A DNA stretch of 64,000 bases from Streptomyces purpureus (GTDB lineage: Bacteria > Actinomycetota > Actinomycetes > Streptomycetales > Streptomycetaceae), in contig NZ_BMQQ01000001.1 in the NCBI RefSeq assembly GCF_014648195.1, positions 418,750 to 482,749 on the forward strand, written 5' to 3'. Both the position numbers and the translations under genes were made by a program. Position 1 is the first letter of the stretch, and each line of letters begins with the position of its first letter. The notes below the pieces were generated by a model that was not told where the DNA came from, did not search any database, and was given only the letters and a program-made list of their open reading frames with translations. Below, piece by piece: positions 8,498 to 18,889 of the stretch.

Positions 8498-9127
8498 TCA
8501 GCCCACGCCTCGTGGCCGGAACTGGATGCTGACGCGGGCCCCCACGGCCTTCGTGGACTTCGGGATCGCGTGCTCCCACGTCCGCTGGCACGAGCCGCCC
8601 ATCACCACCAGGTCGCCGTGGCCGAGCGGCAGCCGCAGCGCGGCCGCGCCGCCGCCCCGCGGGCGCAGGGCCAGGTCCCGGGGGTCGCCCACGGAGAGGA
8701 TAGCGACCATCGTGTCCTGGGTGGCCGAGCGGCCCGTACGGTCGCCGTGCCAGGCCACGCTGTCGTGGCCGTCGCGGTAGAGGCAGAGCCCGGCCGTGGC
8801 GAACGGCTCGCCGAGCTCCTCGGCGTAGTGGGCCGACAGGGCGTCGCGGGCCTCGTCGAGCACCGGGTGCGGCAGCGGCTCGCCCTCCCGGTAGTAGGCG
8901 AGCAGGCGGGGTACGTCCACCTCCCGCTCGTACATCTGGCGGCGCTCGGCCCGCCAGGGGACCGTCGCGGCGAGCTCCTGGAACAGCGCGTCCGAGCCGG
9001 TCAGCCACCCGGGCAGCAGATCCACCCACGCACCGCTCCCCAGCTCACGCCGCCGTATCCCGCGCAGCGGCCCGAGCCGAACCTCGTCGGTCTGGTCGAA
9101 CAGCGAACCCTGGAGATGTGCGTGCAT
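8498..9127 (-). CDS. alkB: AlkB-type 2-oxoglutarate/Fe(II) dioxygenase
   Basis: A 209-residue AlkB-family protein that would remove methyl lesions from alkylated DNA or RNA by oxidative demethylation. The iron-binding HxD is WHGDR, the distal His is in WEHAIPK, and the 2-oxoglutarate-binding Arg pair is in ARVSIQFR. The substrate-lid LCLYRDGHDSVAWH pattern is typical. I start at the ATG complementary to 9125-9127 (MHAHLQGSLF); the upstream extension is not family-like. It is probably expressed with the VOC gene downstream. The strand order FDQTDEVRLGPL at the start matches actinobacterial AlkB proteins. Confidence 0.88.
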   Translation of the reverse strand: MHAHLQGSLFDQTDEVRLGPLRGIRRRELGSGAWVDLLPGWLTGSDALFQELAATVPWRAERRQMYEREVDVPRLLAYYREGEPLPHPVLDEARDALSAHYAEELGEPFATAGLCLYRDGHDSVAWHGDRTGRSATQDTMVAILSVGDPRDLALRPRGGGAAALRLPLGHGDLVVMGGSCQRTWEHAIPKSTKAVGARVSIQFRPRGVG

Positions 9128-9360
9128 GACCTCAGCATACCCACCGAACCGAACAAGTGAGCGAACGTGAGGGTGTGGGGGCTGTGTACCAAACGGCCCC
9201 ACGAGGCGCGCCGGGCCCTCACGCGGCACACGGGGCGCATTCCTCCCATCCGCCCTCGACGGCGACAGCTACCGGCTGCGCGGCCACGGCCTCGACCCCG
9301 TCCTTGCCTCCGCCGGTGAGAGCCGCTGAACACCCGGCCGTCCGGGCGCCGAACACACCG
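9128..9360. promoter_or_regulatory. Intergenic region upstream of alkB
   Basis: Non-coding stretch between the alkB start and the terminator behind the pigment hydroxylase. It should carry the alkB promoter. I see no convincing ORF, and no clear -10/-35 pair or operator. Confidence 0.35.
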
Positions 9361-9394
9361 AACCCCCCGCGCCGCAGCTGCGACGCGGGGGGTT
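9361..9394 (-). terminator. Terminator of the pigment hydroxylase gene
   Basis: A perfect 11-base inverted repeat, AACCCCCCGCG at 9361-9371 and CGCGGGGGGTT at 9384-9394, with a 12-base loop, ten bases after the stop of the minus-strand monooxygenase. The strong stem ending in T residues fits an intrinsic terminator. Confidence 0.8.
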
Positions 9395-9404
9395 GGGCGC
9401 GAGG

Positions 9405-11039
9405 TCACGACCGGTCGAGCACCTCGCACAGCACGTCCCGCAGGGTCGCCTCCGGATCGGCCGGCGACACGTCCGTACGCCACGCCACGAACCCGTCGGG
9501 CCGTACGAGCACCGCGCCCTCCGGCGTCGTACCGTGCAGCTCGGCCCAGTCGGCGTCGCCGTCCTCCGGCGTCAGATCGGCGTCCGGGCCGGTGCCGATC
9601 GCGTACGTCTCCAGACGGACGCCCAGCTCCTCGGCCACCCGCCGCGCCGCCCGGCCCCAGCCGGTCCCCTCCGAGCTGAGCAGGACGAACGAGGTCTCGT
9701 ACAGATCGATCGTGGACGTCCGCCCGGCCGGGCCGCGCAGCCACAGATGCGGCGCCCGGGTCCCCGGCTCGGCCGACACCTCCATCCGCTCCGGGACGAC
9801 CGGCCGCTGTGGATCGACGCCGATCACGGCGCCGCTGTTGTAGCGGTAGCCCATGGCCACCGTGAGCACCCCGCCCTGCCGCCCGCCGCCCGCCCCCGGG
9901 GCGGGTGCGTAGCCGGGGTGGCTGTGCTCCACGGACCGGGCCGCGGCCCGGGCGCTCGTCGCCCGGGCCACCGGCAGCCGCTCGGCCTCGTACGTCTCCA
10001 GCAGCCCGGGACCGGCCGCGCCCGACAGCACCGCGGCCAGCTTCCACGCCAGGTTGTGCGCGTCCTGGACGCCGGTGTTGGAGCCGAACGCGCCGGTGGG
10101 GGACATCTCATGGGCGGAGTCCCCGGCGAGGAAGACCCGGCCGACGCCGTACCGCGTCGCCACCCGCTGGGCGGCGTGCCACGGCGCCTTTCCGGTGATC
10201 TCGACATCGAGGTCGGGCGCGCCGATCGCCCGGCGGATGTGCTCGATGCAGCGCTCGTCGGTGAAGTCCTCCATCGTCTCGCCCTCATCCGGATGCCAGG
10301 GCGCGTGCAGCACCCACTTCTCGCGGTTGTCCACGGGCAGCAGCGCGCCGTCCGCGCCGGGCTTGATCAGGTAGCACACGATGAAGCGCCGGTCGCCGAC
10401 CACGTCCGCGAGGTCGCGGGAGCGGAAGGTGATGCTCACGTTGTGGAAGAGGTCGCCCGGGCCCGACTGGCCGATCCGGAGCGCTTCCCGTACGGGGCTG
10501 CGCGGGCCGTCGGCGGCGACGAGGTAGTCCGCGTGGACGGTGCTGTGTTCACCCGTACGGAGGTCCTTCACGACCGCCCACACCCCGCTCTCGTCCTGGT
10601 CGAAGGAGAGCAGCTCGGTGGAGAAGCGCAGGTCGGCGCCGAGCCCCGGGCTGACGGCCTGCAGCTGCGGTTCGATGTCGTTCTGGCTGCACAGACACCA
10701 GCCGGTCGGGCTGAAGCGCGCCAGTGTGCCGCCCGGGTCGATCTCCTTGAACAGCCACTCCTGGTCGTCGCCGGTCAGCGACCCCGCCTGCAGGATGCCG
10801 TGGTTGTCCGCGAGGGCCGCGGCGGCCTCCCGGATCCGCGTCTCCATGCCGGCGGACCGGAACACCTCCATGGTCCGTACGTTGATGCCACGGCCACGCG
10901 GATGCATCGAGGTACCCGCGTGCTTCTCGACGAGCATGTGCCTGACGCCATGACGGCCCAGGAACAGCGAGGTGCTCAGGCCCACCAGGGAGCCACCCAC
11001 GATCAGTACCGGCACCCGGTGGTCGACGTTCTCGTTCAT
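9405..11039 (-). CDS. whiE VIII: Spore-pigment polyketide hydroxylase (FAD monooxygenase, WhiE VIII-like)
   Basis: A 544-residue group A flavoprotein monooxygenase that would hydroxylate the aromatic polyketide made by the neighbouring type II PKS. The N-terminal FAD fold is VPVLIVGGSLVGLSTSLFL, the NAD(P)H/FAD DG motif is VAADGPRSPVR, and the GD motif is VFLAGDSAHEMSPTGAFG. The last 150 residues form the thioredoxin-like tail seen in aromatic hydroxylases. I start at the ATG complementary to 11037-11039 (MNENVDHRVP), preceded by GGAGC; the frame runs on far upstream but without homology. It is divergent from the rest of the cluster, as whiE ORF VIII is in S. coelicolor. The symbol rests on gene order and family, not on a search. 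Confidence 0.85.
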   Translation of the reverse strand: MNENVDHRVPVLIVGGSLVGLSTSLFLGRHGVRHMLVEKHAGTSMHPRGRGINVRTMEVFRSAGMETRIREAAAALADNHGILQAGSLTGDDQEWLFKEIDPGGTLARFSPTGWCLCSQNDIEPQLQAVSPGLGADLRFSTELLSFDQDESGVWAVVKDLRTGEHSTVHADYLVAADGPRSPVREALRIGQSGPGDLFHNVSITFRSRDLADVVGDRRFIVCYLIKPGADGALLPVDNREKWVLHAPWHPDEGETMEDFTDERCIEHIRRAIGAPDLDVEITGKAPWHAAQRVATRYGVGRVFLAGDSAHEMSPTGAFGSNTGVQDAHNLAWKLAAVLSGAAGPGLLETYEAERLPVARATSARAAARSVEHSHPGYAPAPGAGGGRQGGVLTVAMGYRYNSGAVIGVDPQRPVVPERMEVSAEPGTRAPHLWLRGPAGRTSTIDLYETSFVLLSSEGTGWGRAARRVAEELGVRLETYAIGTGPDADLTPEDGDADWAELHGTTPEGAVLVRPDGFVAWRTDVSPADPEATLRDVLCEVLDRS

Positions 11040-11297
11040 CTGTTGCTCCAGCTCCAGCCGCCTGAGGGGAATGGCTGTTCCTTGCCCTGTGCGGGGACTC
11101 TTCGCTCGCGCATTCACCCGCTTGGTGCCCACGTCTCGCGCCGCCCGCGCCGCCGGACCACGATCGGACCCGGGAGCGCCGCCCGTGAGTCGGGGCACCG
11201 TTCGCATCCGCTGCTGGGACTCCCACGCGGATTCCACCGAGGACCGGCGAGCCGCCGACAGACGCGGCGACCGCCTGGTCTCGAAGGAGTGTGAAAG
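11040..11297. promoter_or_regulatory. Divergent promoter region of the pigment locus
   Basis: The 258 bases between the hydroxylase and the SchA/CurD gene must hold two divergent promoters. In S. coelicolor whiE the equivalent region has two sporulation-timed promoters. A clear ribosome site, GAAGGAG at 11283-11289, serves the rightward gene. No convincing sigma-factor boxes could be fixed by eye. Confidence 0.6.
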
Positions 11298-12419
11298 ATG
11301 ACAACCGTTTCGGAACGGATATCGCAGTCCGCCTTCGACGGCTCCAGGCTCCGGGTCGTGCTGCTGCTGGACCTCCACGACGGCGCCCAGCAGCAGTTCC
11401 TCGAGGCCTACGAGCACATGCGCAACCAGGTCGCCTCGATCCCCGGCCACATCAGCGACCAGCTGTGCCAGTCGATCGAGAACCCCTCGCAGTGGCTCAT
11501 CACCAGCGAATGGGAGAGCGCACCGCCCTTCCTCGCCTGGGTGAACAGCGAGGAGCACGTCGAGACCGTACGGCCGCTGCACGGCTGCGTACGCGACACC
11601 CGCTCGCTGCGCTTCAGCGTCCTGCGGGAGACCGGCCGAGCCTTCACCGGGGTCGCGCAGGCCGTCGAAGGACGCCTCCAGGCCACGCCCCGGCAGGGTG
11701 AGGGAGTGGTCCGCCACGCCCTGACCTTCACGGTCAAGCCGGGCAGCGAGCCCGCCGTCGCCAAGCTGCTCGCCGGCTACACCGCCCCCAAGTCGCAGGT
11801 CGACGAGCACACCCGGCTGCGCCGCACCTCCCTCTTCATGCACGGCAACCGGGTCGTGCGGGCGGTGGAGGTGGAGGGCGACCTGCTCGCGGCGCTGCGC
11901 CACGTGGCCCGGCAGCCCGAGATCAGGGCCCTCGAAGAAGCCATCAACCCCTACCTGGAGCAGGACCGGGACCTCAGCGACCCGGAATCCGCGCGGGTGT
12001 TCTTCACCCGGGCGGCCCTGCCCGCCGTCCACCACATGTCGACCGGCGGCAGCACCACGCAGGAACTGCGCCGGCACGCGCTGTTCTACCCCGCCAAGGA
12101 GGGCTGCGGCATGGCCCTGGCCCGCTTCCTCGCGGCGCAGGACGAAGCCGCGGCCGACGACCCGACAAGCCCCATCGACGCGAGCACCATCTTCCAGCGC
12201 GACGACGTCGTCGTGCGGCTGCTCGACCTCACCGGGCCGCTCGACCGGCGACCCGCCCTGACGCTCGGCGTCGAAGGCCCCCGCAAGGCGGCCGTCCTCG
12301 CCCGGCTCGTCGAGGGGACCGGGGGCCGCGCCCCCACCACCGACCGGGAGATCTCGCGCTTCCTCGCGCGCTCCGACATGAAACTCATCACCGACCGACG
12401 GGCCCAGGAACCCTCCTGA
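11298..12419 (+). CDS. whiE I: SchA/CurD-like polyketide protein (WhiE I-like)
   Basis: A 373-residue protein built of dimeric alpha/beta-barrel (ABM-like) units. The N-terminal one reads [29 protein letters not shown] and ends in [17 protein letters not shown]. The rest carries the SchA/CurD signature ([19 protein letters not shown], later [20 protein letters not shown]). This domain is found essentially in spore-pigment clusters (sch, cur, whiE). Its chemistry is not established; a role in cyclisation or late oxidation has been suggested. It opens the rightward operon and precedes the cupin by 70 bases. Confidence 0.85.
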   Translation: MTTVSERISQSAFDGSRLRVVLLLDLHDGAQQQFLEAYEHMRNQVASIPGHISDQLCQSIENPSQWLITSEWESAPPFLAWVNSEEHVETVRPLHGCVRDTRSLRFSVLRETGRAFTGVAQAVEGRLQATPRQGEGVVRHALTFTVKPGSEPAVAKLLAGYTAPKSQVDEHTRLRRTSLFMHGNRVVRAVEVEGDLLAALRHVARQPEIRALEEAINPYLEQDRDLSDPESARVFFTRAALPAVHHMSTGGSTTQELRRHALFYPAKEGCGMALARFLAAQDEAAADDPTSPIDASTIFQRDDVVVRLLDLTGPLDRRPALTLGVEGPRKAAVLARLVEGTGGRAPTTDREISRFLARSDMKLITDRRAQEPS

Positions 12420-12489
12420 CCCGCGCGCCCGGCCCGTCGCGGCCGTCCGCGTCCCACGCCGTCGGCACCACGCCCCTGGAGGAAGCAGC

Positions 12490-12945
12490 ATGACCACGCA
12501 CCGCCACCGCATCGTGGACCTCAGCGAGACCCAGCCCAACCGCAGGCGCGGAGGCGACCTGCGCGCCATGCTCACCCCGACCGCGGTGGGCGCCACCAGC
12601 GGCTTCATGGGCCTGGCCATCGTGCAGCCCGGCGACCGGATCGGTGAGCACTACCACCCGTACTCGGAGGAGTTCGTGTACGTGGTGAGCGGCTCCCTCG
12701 AGGTGGACCTGGACGACGTCACATATCAGATGCGGCCCGACCAGGGTCTGCTGATCCCGCTGAACGTCCGTCACCGTTTCCGCAACGTCGGCGACACCGA
12801 GGCCCGGATGGTCTTCCACCTCGGACCGCTCGCGCCGCGCCCCGAACTCGGCCACGTCGACACCGAGCAGACCGAGCCCCCCGCGGGGGCACCGCACGGC
12901 GCCGGGCACGGCTCGCCGCCCGAACGGACTGGGGTGGTGTCGTGA
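12490..12945 (+). CDS. whiE II: Cupin protein of pigment cluster (WhiE II-like)
   Basis: A 151-residue single-domain cupin. Motif 1 is [21 protein letters not shown] with two His and a Glu as metal ligands, and motif 2 is [14 protein letters not shown] Gly/Pro-rich, weakly ordered tail follows. GGAGGAAGC precedes the ATG. The stop overlaps the GTG of the ketosynthase gene (GTGA, 12942-12945), so synthesis is coupled to the PKS. Cupins in aromatic polyketide clusters act in cyclisation or oxygenation; the exact step here is unknown. Confidence 0.85.
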   Translation: MTTHRHRIVDLSETQPNRRRGGDLRAMLTPTAVGATSGFMGLAIVQPGDRIGEHYHPYSEEFVYVVSGSLEVDLDDVTYQMRPDQGLLIPLNVRHRFRNVGDTEARMVFHLGPLAPRPELGHVDTEQTEPPAGAPHGAGHGSPPERTGVVS

Positions 12946-14210
12946 CCCGGCGGGTGGCGGTCACCGGCGTCGGTATCGTCGCCCCGGGAGGCGTGGGCGC
13001 CCCCGCGTTCTGGGACCTGCTCGCCAACGGCCGTACGGCGACACGCGGCATCACCCTCTTCAACCCGGAGGGGTTCCGCTCACGCATCGCCGCCGAGGTC
13101 GACTTCGACCCCGCGGTCCACGGCCTCGCCCCGGACCTGGTGGCCCGCTCCGACCGGTACGTACAGTTCGCGCTGGTCGCCGCCCGGGAAGCCGTACGGA
13201 ACGCCGGACTCGACCCCGAGCGGGAGGACCCCTGGCGGATCGGGGTCTCCCTGGGCACCGCCGTCGGCGGGACCACCCGCCTGGAGCACGACTACGTCGC
13301 GGTCAGCGACCACGGCGCCCGCTGGGACGTCGACCACGCCAAGGCGGACCCCCATCTGCACCGGGCGTTCTCCCCGAGCTCGCTCGCCTCCGCCGTCGCC
13401 GAACAGGTCGGCGCCCACGGGCCGGTGCAGACCGTCTCGACCGGATGCACCTCCGGACTCGACGCCATCGGCTACGCCTTCCACTCCATAGAGGAGGGCC
13501 GGGTCGACGTCTGCATAGCCGGCGCGTCGGACTCGCCGATCTCCCCGATCACCGTGGCCTGCTTCGACGCGATCAAGGCGACCTCCCCGAACAACGACGA
13601 CCCGGCCCACGCCTCACGGCCGTTCGACGCCCGGCGGGACGGATTCGTCATGGGCGAGGGCGGAGCCGTCCTCGTCCTGGAGGAGCTGGAACACGCCCGC
13701 GCCCGAGGCGCGACCGTGTACTGCGAGATCGGCGGCTACGCCACCTTCGGCAACGCCTACCACATGACCGGGCTCACCGCGGAAGGCCTGGAGATGGCCA
13801 AGGCCATCGACACCGCCCTCGACCACGCCCGGATCGACGGCTCCGGTGTCGACTACGTCAACGCCCACGGCTCCGGCACCAAGCAGAACGACCGCCACGA
13901 GACCGCCGCCGTCAAACGGTCCCTCGGTGAGCACGCCTACCGGGTGCCGATGAGCTCGATCAAGTCGATGGTGGGCCACTCGCTGGGCGCCATCGGCGCG
14001 ATAGAGCTCGTGGCCTGCGTGCTGGCCATGGCCCATCAGGTGGTGCCGCCGACCGCCAACTACGAGACCCCGGACCCGGAGTGCGACCTGGACTACGTGC
14101 CCCGCACAGCCCGGCCGCTGAAACTGCGCACCGTCCTGTCGGTCGGCAGCGGCTTCGGCGGCTTCCAGTCCGCGGTCGTCATGACCCGACCCCAGGGGAG
14201 GACACGATGA
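12942..14210 (+). CDS. whiE III: Type II PKS ketosynthase alpha
   Basis: A 422-residue beta-ketoacyl synthase that builds the poly-beta-ketone chain from malonyl-ACP. The catalytic Cys is C169 ([11 protein letters not shown]). The two active-site His are H309 ([12 protein letters not shown]) and H346 ([11 protein letters not shown]). It starts at a GTG that overlaps the cupin stop and ends in an ATGA overlap with the chain-length factor gene, as is standard for KS/CLF pairs, which form a heterodimer. Its place between cupin and CLF is that of whiE ORF III. Confidence 0.95.
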   Translation: MTRRVAVTGVGIVAPGGVGAPAFWDLLANGRTATRGITLFNPEGFRSRIAAEVDFDPAVHGLAPDLVARSDRYVQFALVAAREAVRNAGLDPEREDPWRIGVSLGTAVGGTTRLEHDYVAVSDHGARWDVDHAKADPHLHRAFSPSSLASAVAEQVGAHGPVQTVSTGCTSGLDAIGYAFHSIEEGRVDVCIAGASDSPISPITVACFDAIKATSPNNDDPAHASRPFDARRDGFVMGEGGAVLVLEELEHARARGATVYCEIGGYATFGNAYHMTGLTAEGLEMAKAIDTALDHARIDGSGVDYVNAHGSGTKQNDRHETAAVKRSLGEHAYRVPMSSIKSMVGHSLGAIGAIELVACVLAMAHQVVPPTANYETPDPECDLDYVPRTARPLKLRTVLSVGSGFGGFQSAVVMTRPQGRTR

Positions 14211-15466
14211 ACTCCCGGCAATCCCCGCCGCACCGGAACACGGCCGTCACCGGTATCGGTGTCGTCGCGCCCAACGGAGCGAGCACCGACGTCTTCTGGA
14301 AGTCGACCGTGGGCGGCATCAGCGTCCTCGACCGCGTCACCCGCGAGGGATGCGAGCAGCTGCCGCTGCGGGTCGCGGGAGAGGTCCGCGCCTTTGACCC
14401 GCAGGAGCTGGTCGAGGAGCGCTACCTCGTCCAGACCGACCGGTTCACGCACTTCGCGATGGCCGCGGCCGACCTGGCGATGGACGACGCCCGGCTCGGG
14501 CGCGCCGACTACGAGGACTCGCCGTTCCGGGTCGGGGTGGTCACCGCCGCCGGATCCGGCGGCGGCGAGTTCGGCCAGCGTGAACTGCAGCAGCTGTGGG
14601 GCCGGGGATCCCGCTTCGTCGGCCCCTACCAGTCCATCGCCTGGTTCTACGCGGCGAGCACCGGCCAGATCTCCATCCGCGCCGGGCTGAAGGGGCCGTG
14701 CGGAGTCGTCGCCAGCGACGAGGCCGGCGGCCTGGACGCCTTCGCGCACGCCGCCGGAGCCATCCGGCGCGGTACCGACGCCGTCCTGGTCGGCGCGGCG
14801 GAGGCACCCCTCGCGCCGTACTCGATCGTCTGCCAGCTGGGGTACGAGGACCTCAGCACCTGCGACGACCCCGAGCGAGCCTACCGCCCGTTCACCGCAG
14901 ACGCCTGCGGCTTCGTCCCCGCCGAGGGCGGCGCCATGCTCGTCGTCGAGGAGGAGGCGTCGGCGCTCGCCCGCGGGGCCAAGGTCCGCGCGATCGTCGC
15001 CGGACACGCCGCCACCTTCACCGGGCCCTCCCGCTGGGAGGAGTCCCGGCAGGGGCTGGCCCAGGCGATCAGCGGGGCGCTGAGGGAGGCCGACTGCGCC
15101 CCGGAAGAGATCGACGTCGTCTTCGCCGACGCGCTGGGTGTCCCGGCCGCCGACCGGGCCGAGGCGCTGGCCCTCGCCGACGCGCTCGGCGAACACGGCC
15201 GGCGGGTGCCGGTGACGGCCCCCAAGACCGGCATCGGCCGGGCGTACTGCGGGGCGCCCGTCCTGGACACCGTCGCCGCCGTGCTGACCCTGGAGCACGG
15301 CCTGATCCCGCCCACCCCCAACGTCTTCGACGTCTGCCACGACCTCGACGTGGTCTCCGGCCAGGCCAGGCCCGTGGACGCCAGCACGGCGCTGGTGCTG
15401 AGCCGCGGACTCATGGGCTCGAACGCTGCGCTGGTGCTGCGGCGGGCCACCCCCTCCTCCTCGTGA
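14207..15466 (+). CDS. whiE IV: Type II PKS chain-length factor (KS beta)
   Basis: A 419-residue ketosynthase-like partner that sets chain length in the KS/CLF dimer. It keeps the thiolase fold but has no catalytic Cys: the aligned position is E172 in [12 protein letters not shown], where most antibiotic CLFs have Gln. The His sites are also lost ([14 protein letters not shown] in place of NAHGSGT). The ATG lies in the ketosynthase stop (ATGA, 14207-14210), confirming coupled synthesis. I ignore the in-frame extension back to 14081, which lies inside the ketosynthase gene. Confidence 0.93.
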   Translation: MNSRQSPPHRNTAVTGIGVVAPNGASTDVFWKSTVGGISVLDRVTREGCEQLPLRVAGEVRAFDPQELVEERYLVQTDRFTHFAMAAADLAMDDARLGRADYEDSPFRVGVVTAAGSGGGEFGQRELQQLWGRGSRFVGPYQSIAWFYAASTGQISIRAGLKGPCGVVASDEAGGLDAFAHAAGAIRRGTDAVLVGAAEAPLAPYSIVCQLGYEDLSTCDDPERAYRPFTADACGFVPAEGGAMLVVEEEASALARGAKVRAIVAGHAATFTGPSRWEESRQGLAQAISGALREADCAPEEIDVVFADALGVPAADRAEALALADALGEHGRRVPVTAPKTGIGRAYCGAPVLDTVAAVLTLEHGLIPPTPNVFDVCHDLDVVSGQARPVDASTALVLSRGLMGSNAALVLRRATPSSS

Positions 15467-15503
15467 CCCCATGACCCCGTGCCCCGGACAAGGAGAGTCC
15501 CTC

Positions 15504-16242
<739 letters not shown>

Positions 16243-16291
16243 CCCGCCGGTCCGGCCGTCACAGGCCGGCCCGAGAAAGGGGATCCCCCCG

Positions 16292-16624
16292 ATGCACCAC
16301 GCTCTGATCGTCGCCCGGATGGCTCCGGAGTCGGCCCCCGACATCGCCGAGCTGTTCGCCACCTCCGACGCGGGTGAACTGCCCCATCTGGTGGGTGTCA
16401 CCCGGCGCAGTCTCTTCCAGTTCGGTGACGTCTACCTGCACCTGATCGAGTCGGACCGGCCGCCCGGACCGGAGATCGCACGGCACAAGGACCACCCGGA
16501 CTTCAAGGACATCAGCGCCCGGCTGTCCGCCTTCGTCAGCCCGTACGACCCGGCCACCTGGCGGGAGCCGAAGGACGCCATGGCCCGCGAGTTCTACCGG
16601 TGGCAGCGCGAGCCGGCCACCTGA
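16292..16624 (+). CDS. whiE VII: TcmI-type polyketide cyclase
   Basis: A 110-residue ferredoxin-fold cyclase of the TcmI family (MHHALIVARMAPESAPDIAELF, then ELPHLVGVTRRSLFQFGDVYLHLIE). It ends with the family-type FYRWQ. It would catalyse a late ring closure on the pigment polyketide. AAAGGGGAT precedes the ATG. It is the last gene of the rightward pigment operon and is followed at once by a strong terminator. Confidence 0.92.
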   Translation: MHHALIVARMAPESAPDIAELFATSDAGELPHLVGVTRRSLFQFGDVYLHLIESDRPPGPEIARHKDHPDFKDISARLSAFVSPYDPATWREPKDAMAREFYRWQREPAT

Positions 16625-16634
16625 GGCCGCGTGG

Positions 16635-16675
16635 GAACGCCCCGAACCCGGCACCGCGCCGGGCTCGGGGCGTTC
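16635..16675. terminator. Bidirectional terminator, pigment operon and methyltransferase
   Basis: Arms 16635-16652 and 16658-16675 pair over 18 bases with one G-T wobble (left GAACGCCCCGAACCCGGC), with a five-base loop. It lies between two converging genes, 11 bases after one stop and 34 after the other, and can serve both. Confidence 0.88.
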
Positions 16676-16709
16676 GGCGGTCCGACCGCCGTGGGGTGTG
16701 CGGGTCGGA

Positions 16710-17792
16710 TCACCCGGGCACGGTGCACTCGAAGGCGTGCAGATAGGCGTTGACCGGCCGGATCTCGTCGACGACCAGGCCGGCGTCCACCACATGGCCG
16801 ACGATGCTCTCCCGGGTGTGCTTCGCGCCGCCGACGTTGAGCAGCAGCAGGAGGTCCATCGCCGTGGTGAACTTCATCGACGGGGTGTCGTCGACGAGGT
16901 TCTCGATGACGACGACCCGGGCGCCCGGACGGGCCGCGGCGATCACGTTCCGCAGGGTCCTGCGGGTGCTGTCGTCGTCCCACTCCAGGATGTTCTTGAT
17001 GATGTACAGATCGGCGGCGACCGGGATGGACTCCCTGCAGTCGCCGGGGACGATCTCGGCCCGGCCGGCGAGCGGACCGCCCGGCCGCAGCCGCGCATCC
17101 GCCTTCGCGACCACCCCGGGGAGGTCGAGCAGGGTTCCCCGCAGCCGCGGGTGCTTCTCCAGCAGGCTCGCCAGCACATGCCCCTGGCCGCCCCCGATGT
17201 CGGCGACCGCCGACACACCCGTGAGGTCGAGGAGCTCCGCCACCTCCAGCGCCGACTGGGTGCTGGAGGTGGTCATGGCCAGGTTGAACACATGCGCCGA
17301 CTCGTGCGCGTCCTGGTGGAGATAGTCGAAGAACCCCTTGCCGTACAGGTCGTGGAAGACGCTGTCGCCGCTGCGTACCGCGTCGTCCAGGTGCGGCCAC
17401 GCCTGCCAGGTCCACGGCTCGGTGCACCACAGGGCGATGTACCGCAGGCTGCCGGGGTCGTCCTCGCGCAGCATCCGGGACATGTCGGTGTGCCGGAACG
17501 CGCCGTCCTCGGTCTCCGCGAAGATGCCGTAGCAGGACAAGGCGCGCAGCAGCCGCCGCAGCGGCCGCGGCTCGGCGCCGACCGCCTCCGCGAGCTCCGC
17601 CGCGGTGGCGGGGGAGTCCCCGAGCGCGTCGGCGACCCCCAGCCGGGCCGCGGCCCGAACGGCGGCGGCGCACGCCGCCCCGAAGACGAGCTCCCGCAGC
17701 CGCATGGCGGGCGGGGGTGTGAGCGGGGCGGTGTCGATGAGGACGGGCGCCGCGGTGGCGGTGGCGGTGAGGTTGGGACTTACCGTGGTCAT
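16710..17792 (-). CDS. O-methyltransferase, likely pigment tailoring
   Basis: A 360-residue SAM-dependent methyltransferase of the plant-COMT/DnrK type. The N-terminal dimerisation winged helix has LRELVFGAACAAAVRAAARLGVADAL. The SAM motif is VADIGGGQGHVLASLL (about residue 193). The usual catalytic HDW is not present; the matching stretch reads IIKNILEWDDDS, so a general-base His is missing there, as in some bacterial members. It converges on the pigment operon, and spore-pigment loci of some species include such a gene, so tailoring of the pigment is a reasonable inference. I start at the ATG complementary to 17790-17792 (MTTVSPNLTAT). It is 32 bases after the beta-helix gene on the same strand and may be expressed with it. 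Confidence 0.82.
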   Translation of the reverse strand: MTTVSPNLTATATAAPVLIDTAPLTPPPAMRLRELVFGAACAAAVRAAARLGVADALGDSPATAAELAEAVGAEPRPLRRLLRALSCYGIFAETEDGAFRHTDMSRMLREDDPGSLRYIALWCTEPWTWQAWPHLDDAVRSGDSVFHDLYGKGFFDYLHQDAHESAHVFNLAMTTSSTQSALEVAELLDLTGVSAVADIGGGQGHVLASLLEKHPRLRGTLLDLPGVVAKADARLRPGGPLAGRAEIVPGDCRESIPVAADLYIIKNILEWDDDSTRRTLRNVIAAARPGARVVVIENLVDDTPSMKFTTAMDLLLLLNVGGAKHTRESIVGHVVDAGLVVDEIRPVNAYLHAFECTVPG

Positions 17793-17824
17793 ACGGCCTC
17801 GTTTCTGCTGGTTACGGGCACCGC

Positions 17825-18889
17825 TCAGCACATCCCGGTGGGCTCGGAGATTTCGCAGGTGTTGCGCTGGAAGGTGTTGCCCGTTCCGGTGCCCCGGTTG
17901 GCCAGGTCGGCGGACTTGTTGCCGACCAGTACGTTGTTCTCGACGCGGTTCTTGACGTTCTGGGCGCCGACGAAGCTCTGGAAGAGCACGATGCCGCCGG
18001 AGAGCGGGGAGCTGCCGACGTTGTTGCGGACCAGGTTGTTGCGGACGACGGTCTGCTCGGAGCCGGTGAGGACGATGCCGGTGCCCTGGATGACGGGCAG
18101 GCGGCTGTTGCCGGGGCAGAACTTGTTGTTCTCGAAGATGTAGTTGTTGCGGATGGTCATGGCACCGGCCCACGGCTTGGTCTCGTCGCCGACGACGAAC
18201 ACACCACCGCAGTTGGCGCTGATGGTGTTGTTCCGTACGGACAGGTTGCGCACCCGCCGGACGGTGACCCCGATCCTGTTGCCGGTCAGGGTGTTGTCGC
18301 GGATCACGGCGCCGTGGGTGTCGATGGCGCCACCCTCGCGGTCGATGGTGTTGGCGACGAAGATGCCGGACTCCGCGTTGTCGCGGGCGATGTTGTTGCG
18401 GAACACACCGCGCGTGGACCGCTCCTGGGCCAGGCCCCAGCTGCCGTTCTTCTCGGCGGTCACGTCGCGCACCTCGAGCCGGTCGGTGCGGGTGGCCCAC
18501 AGGCCGTTCTTCTTGTAGCCGCTCAGGGTCAGTCCGCGGATGGTCACCCCGTCGACCGTCTTGGCCGCGGTGCCCGTGACGCAGATGCCGTTGCCCGCCG
18601 TGGCACAGGCGCTGTCGGCCCGGGTGGCCGCCGTCGCCGGCACGAGGACGGTGCCCTCGCCCTGCCCACGGAGCGTCAGGTTCGAGGTGGTGATCCGCAC
18701 GCTCCCGTGGTGGACGCCCTCCGCGAGGACGATGCTGTCGCCGGGCTTGGCGGCGTCGACCGCCGCCTGGATCGATTCGCCGAGCTGGACGGTGTGGGTG
18801 GTCGCGGCTCCGGAGGGCGCCGCGGCGCCGACTCCGGTGACGATGACCACAGCGGTGCATGCGAGGCATGTGAGCTTTTGTCGTGTCAT
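17825..18889 (-). CDS. Secreted right-handed beta-helix protein
   Basis: A 354-residue exported protein. Signal peptide: MTRQKLTCLACTAVVIVTG with cleavage near AAAPSGAATT. The mature part is a parallel beta-helix of the NosD/PbH1 type. It has about ten Asn-rich turns (for example VIRDNTLTGNRIGV, LSVRNNTISANCGGV, MTIRNNYIFENN, VVRNNLVRNNV). It begins with the QLGESIQAAVDAAKPGDSIVLAEG cap common to such proteins. Cysteine pairs suggest an extracellular location. These folds bind or cut polysaccharide; I see no catalytic signature. The start is the ATG complementary to 18887-18889, just before the signal peptide. Confidence 0.85.
   Translation of the reverse strand: MTRQKLTCLACTAVVIVTGVGAAAPSGAATTHTVQLGESIQAAVDAAKPGDSIVLAEGVHHGSVRITTSNLTLRGQGEGTVLVPATAATRADSACATAGNGICVTGTAAKTVDGVTIRGLTLSGYKKNGLWATRTDRLEVRDVTAEKNGSWGLAQERSTRGVFRNNIARDNAESGIFVANTIDREGGAIDTHGAVIRDNTLTGNRIGVTVRRVRNLSVRNNTISANCGGVFVVGDETKPWAGAMTIRNNYIFENNKFCPGNSRLPVIQGTGIVLTGSEQTVVRNNLVRNNVGSSPLSGGIVLFQSFVGAQNVKNRVENNVLVGNKSADLANRGTGTGNTFQRNTCEISEPTGMC

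Noticed and set aside
9405..12620. A single minus-strand frame of 1071 residues that would fuse the pigment hydroxylase to an upstream extension.
   Set aside because: Homology starts at the ATG complementary to 11037-11039 with a ribosome site. The extension lies antisense to the SchA/CurD gene.
16710..18869. A 719-residue frame that would fuse the O-methyltransferase to a protein read through the beta-helix gene.
   Set aside because: The upstream part is a different frame of the beta-helix gene, which itself has a signal peptide and regular repeats. The methyltransferase starts at 17792.
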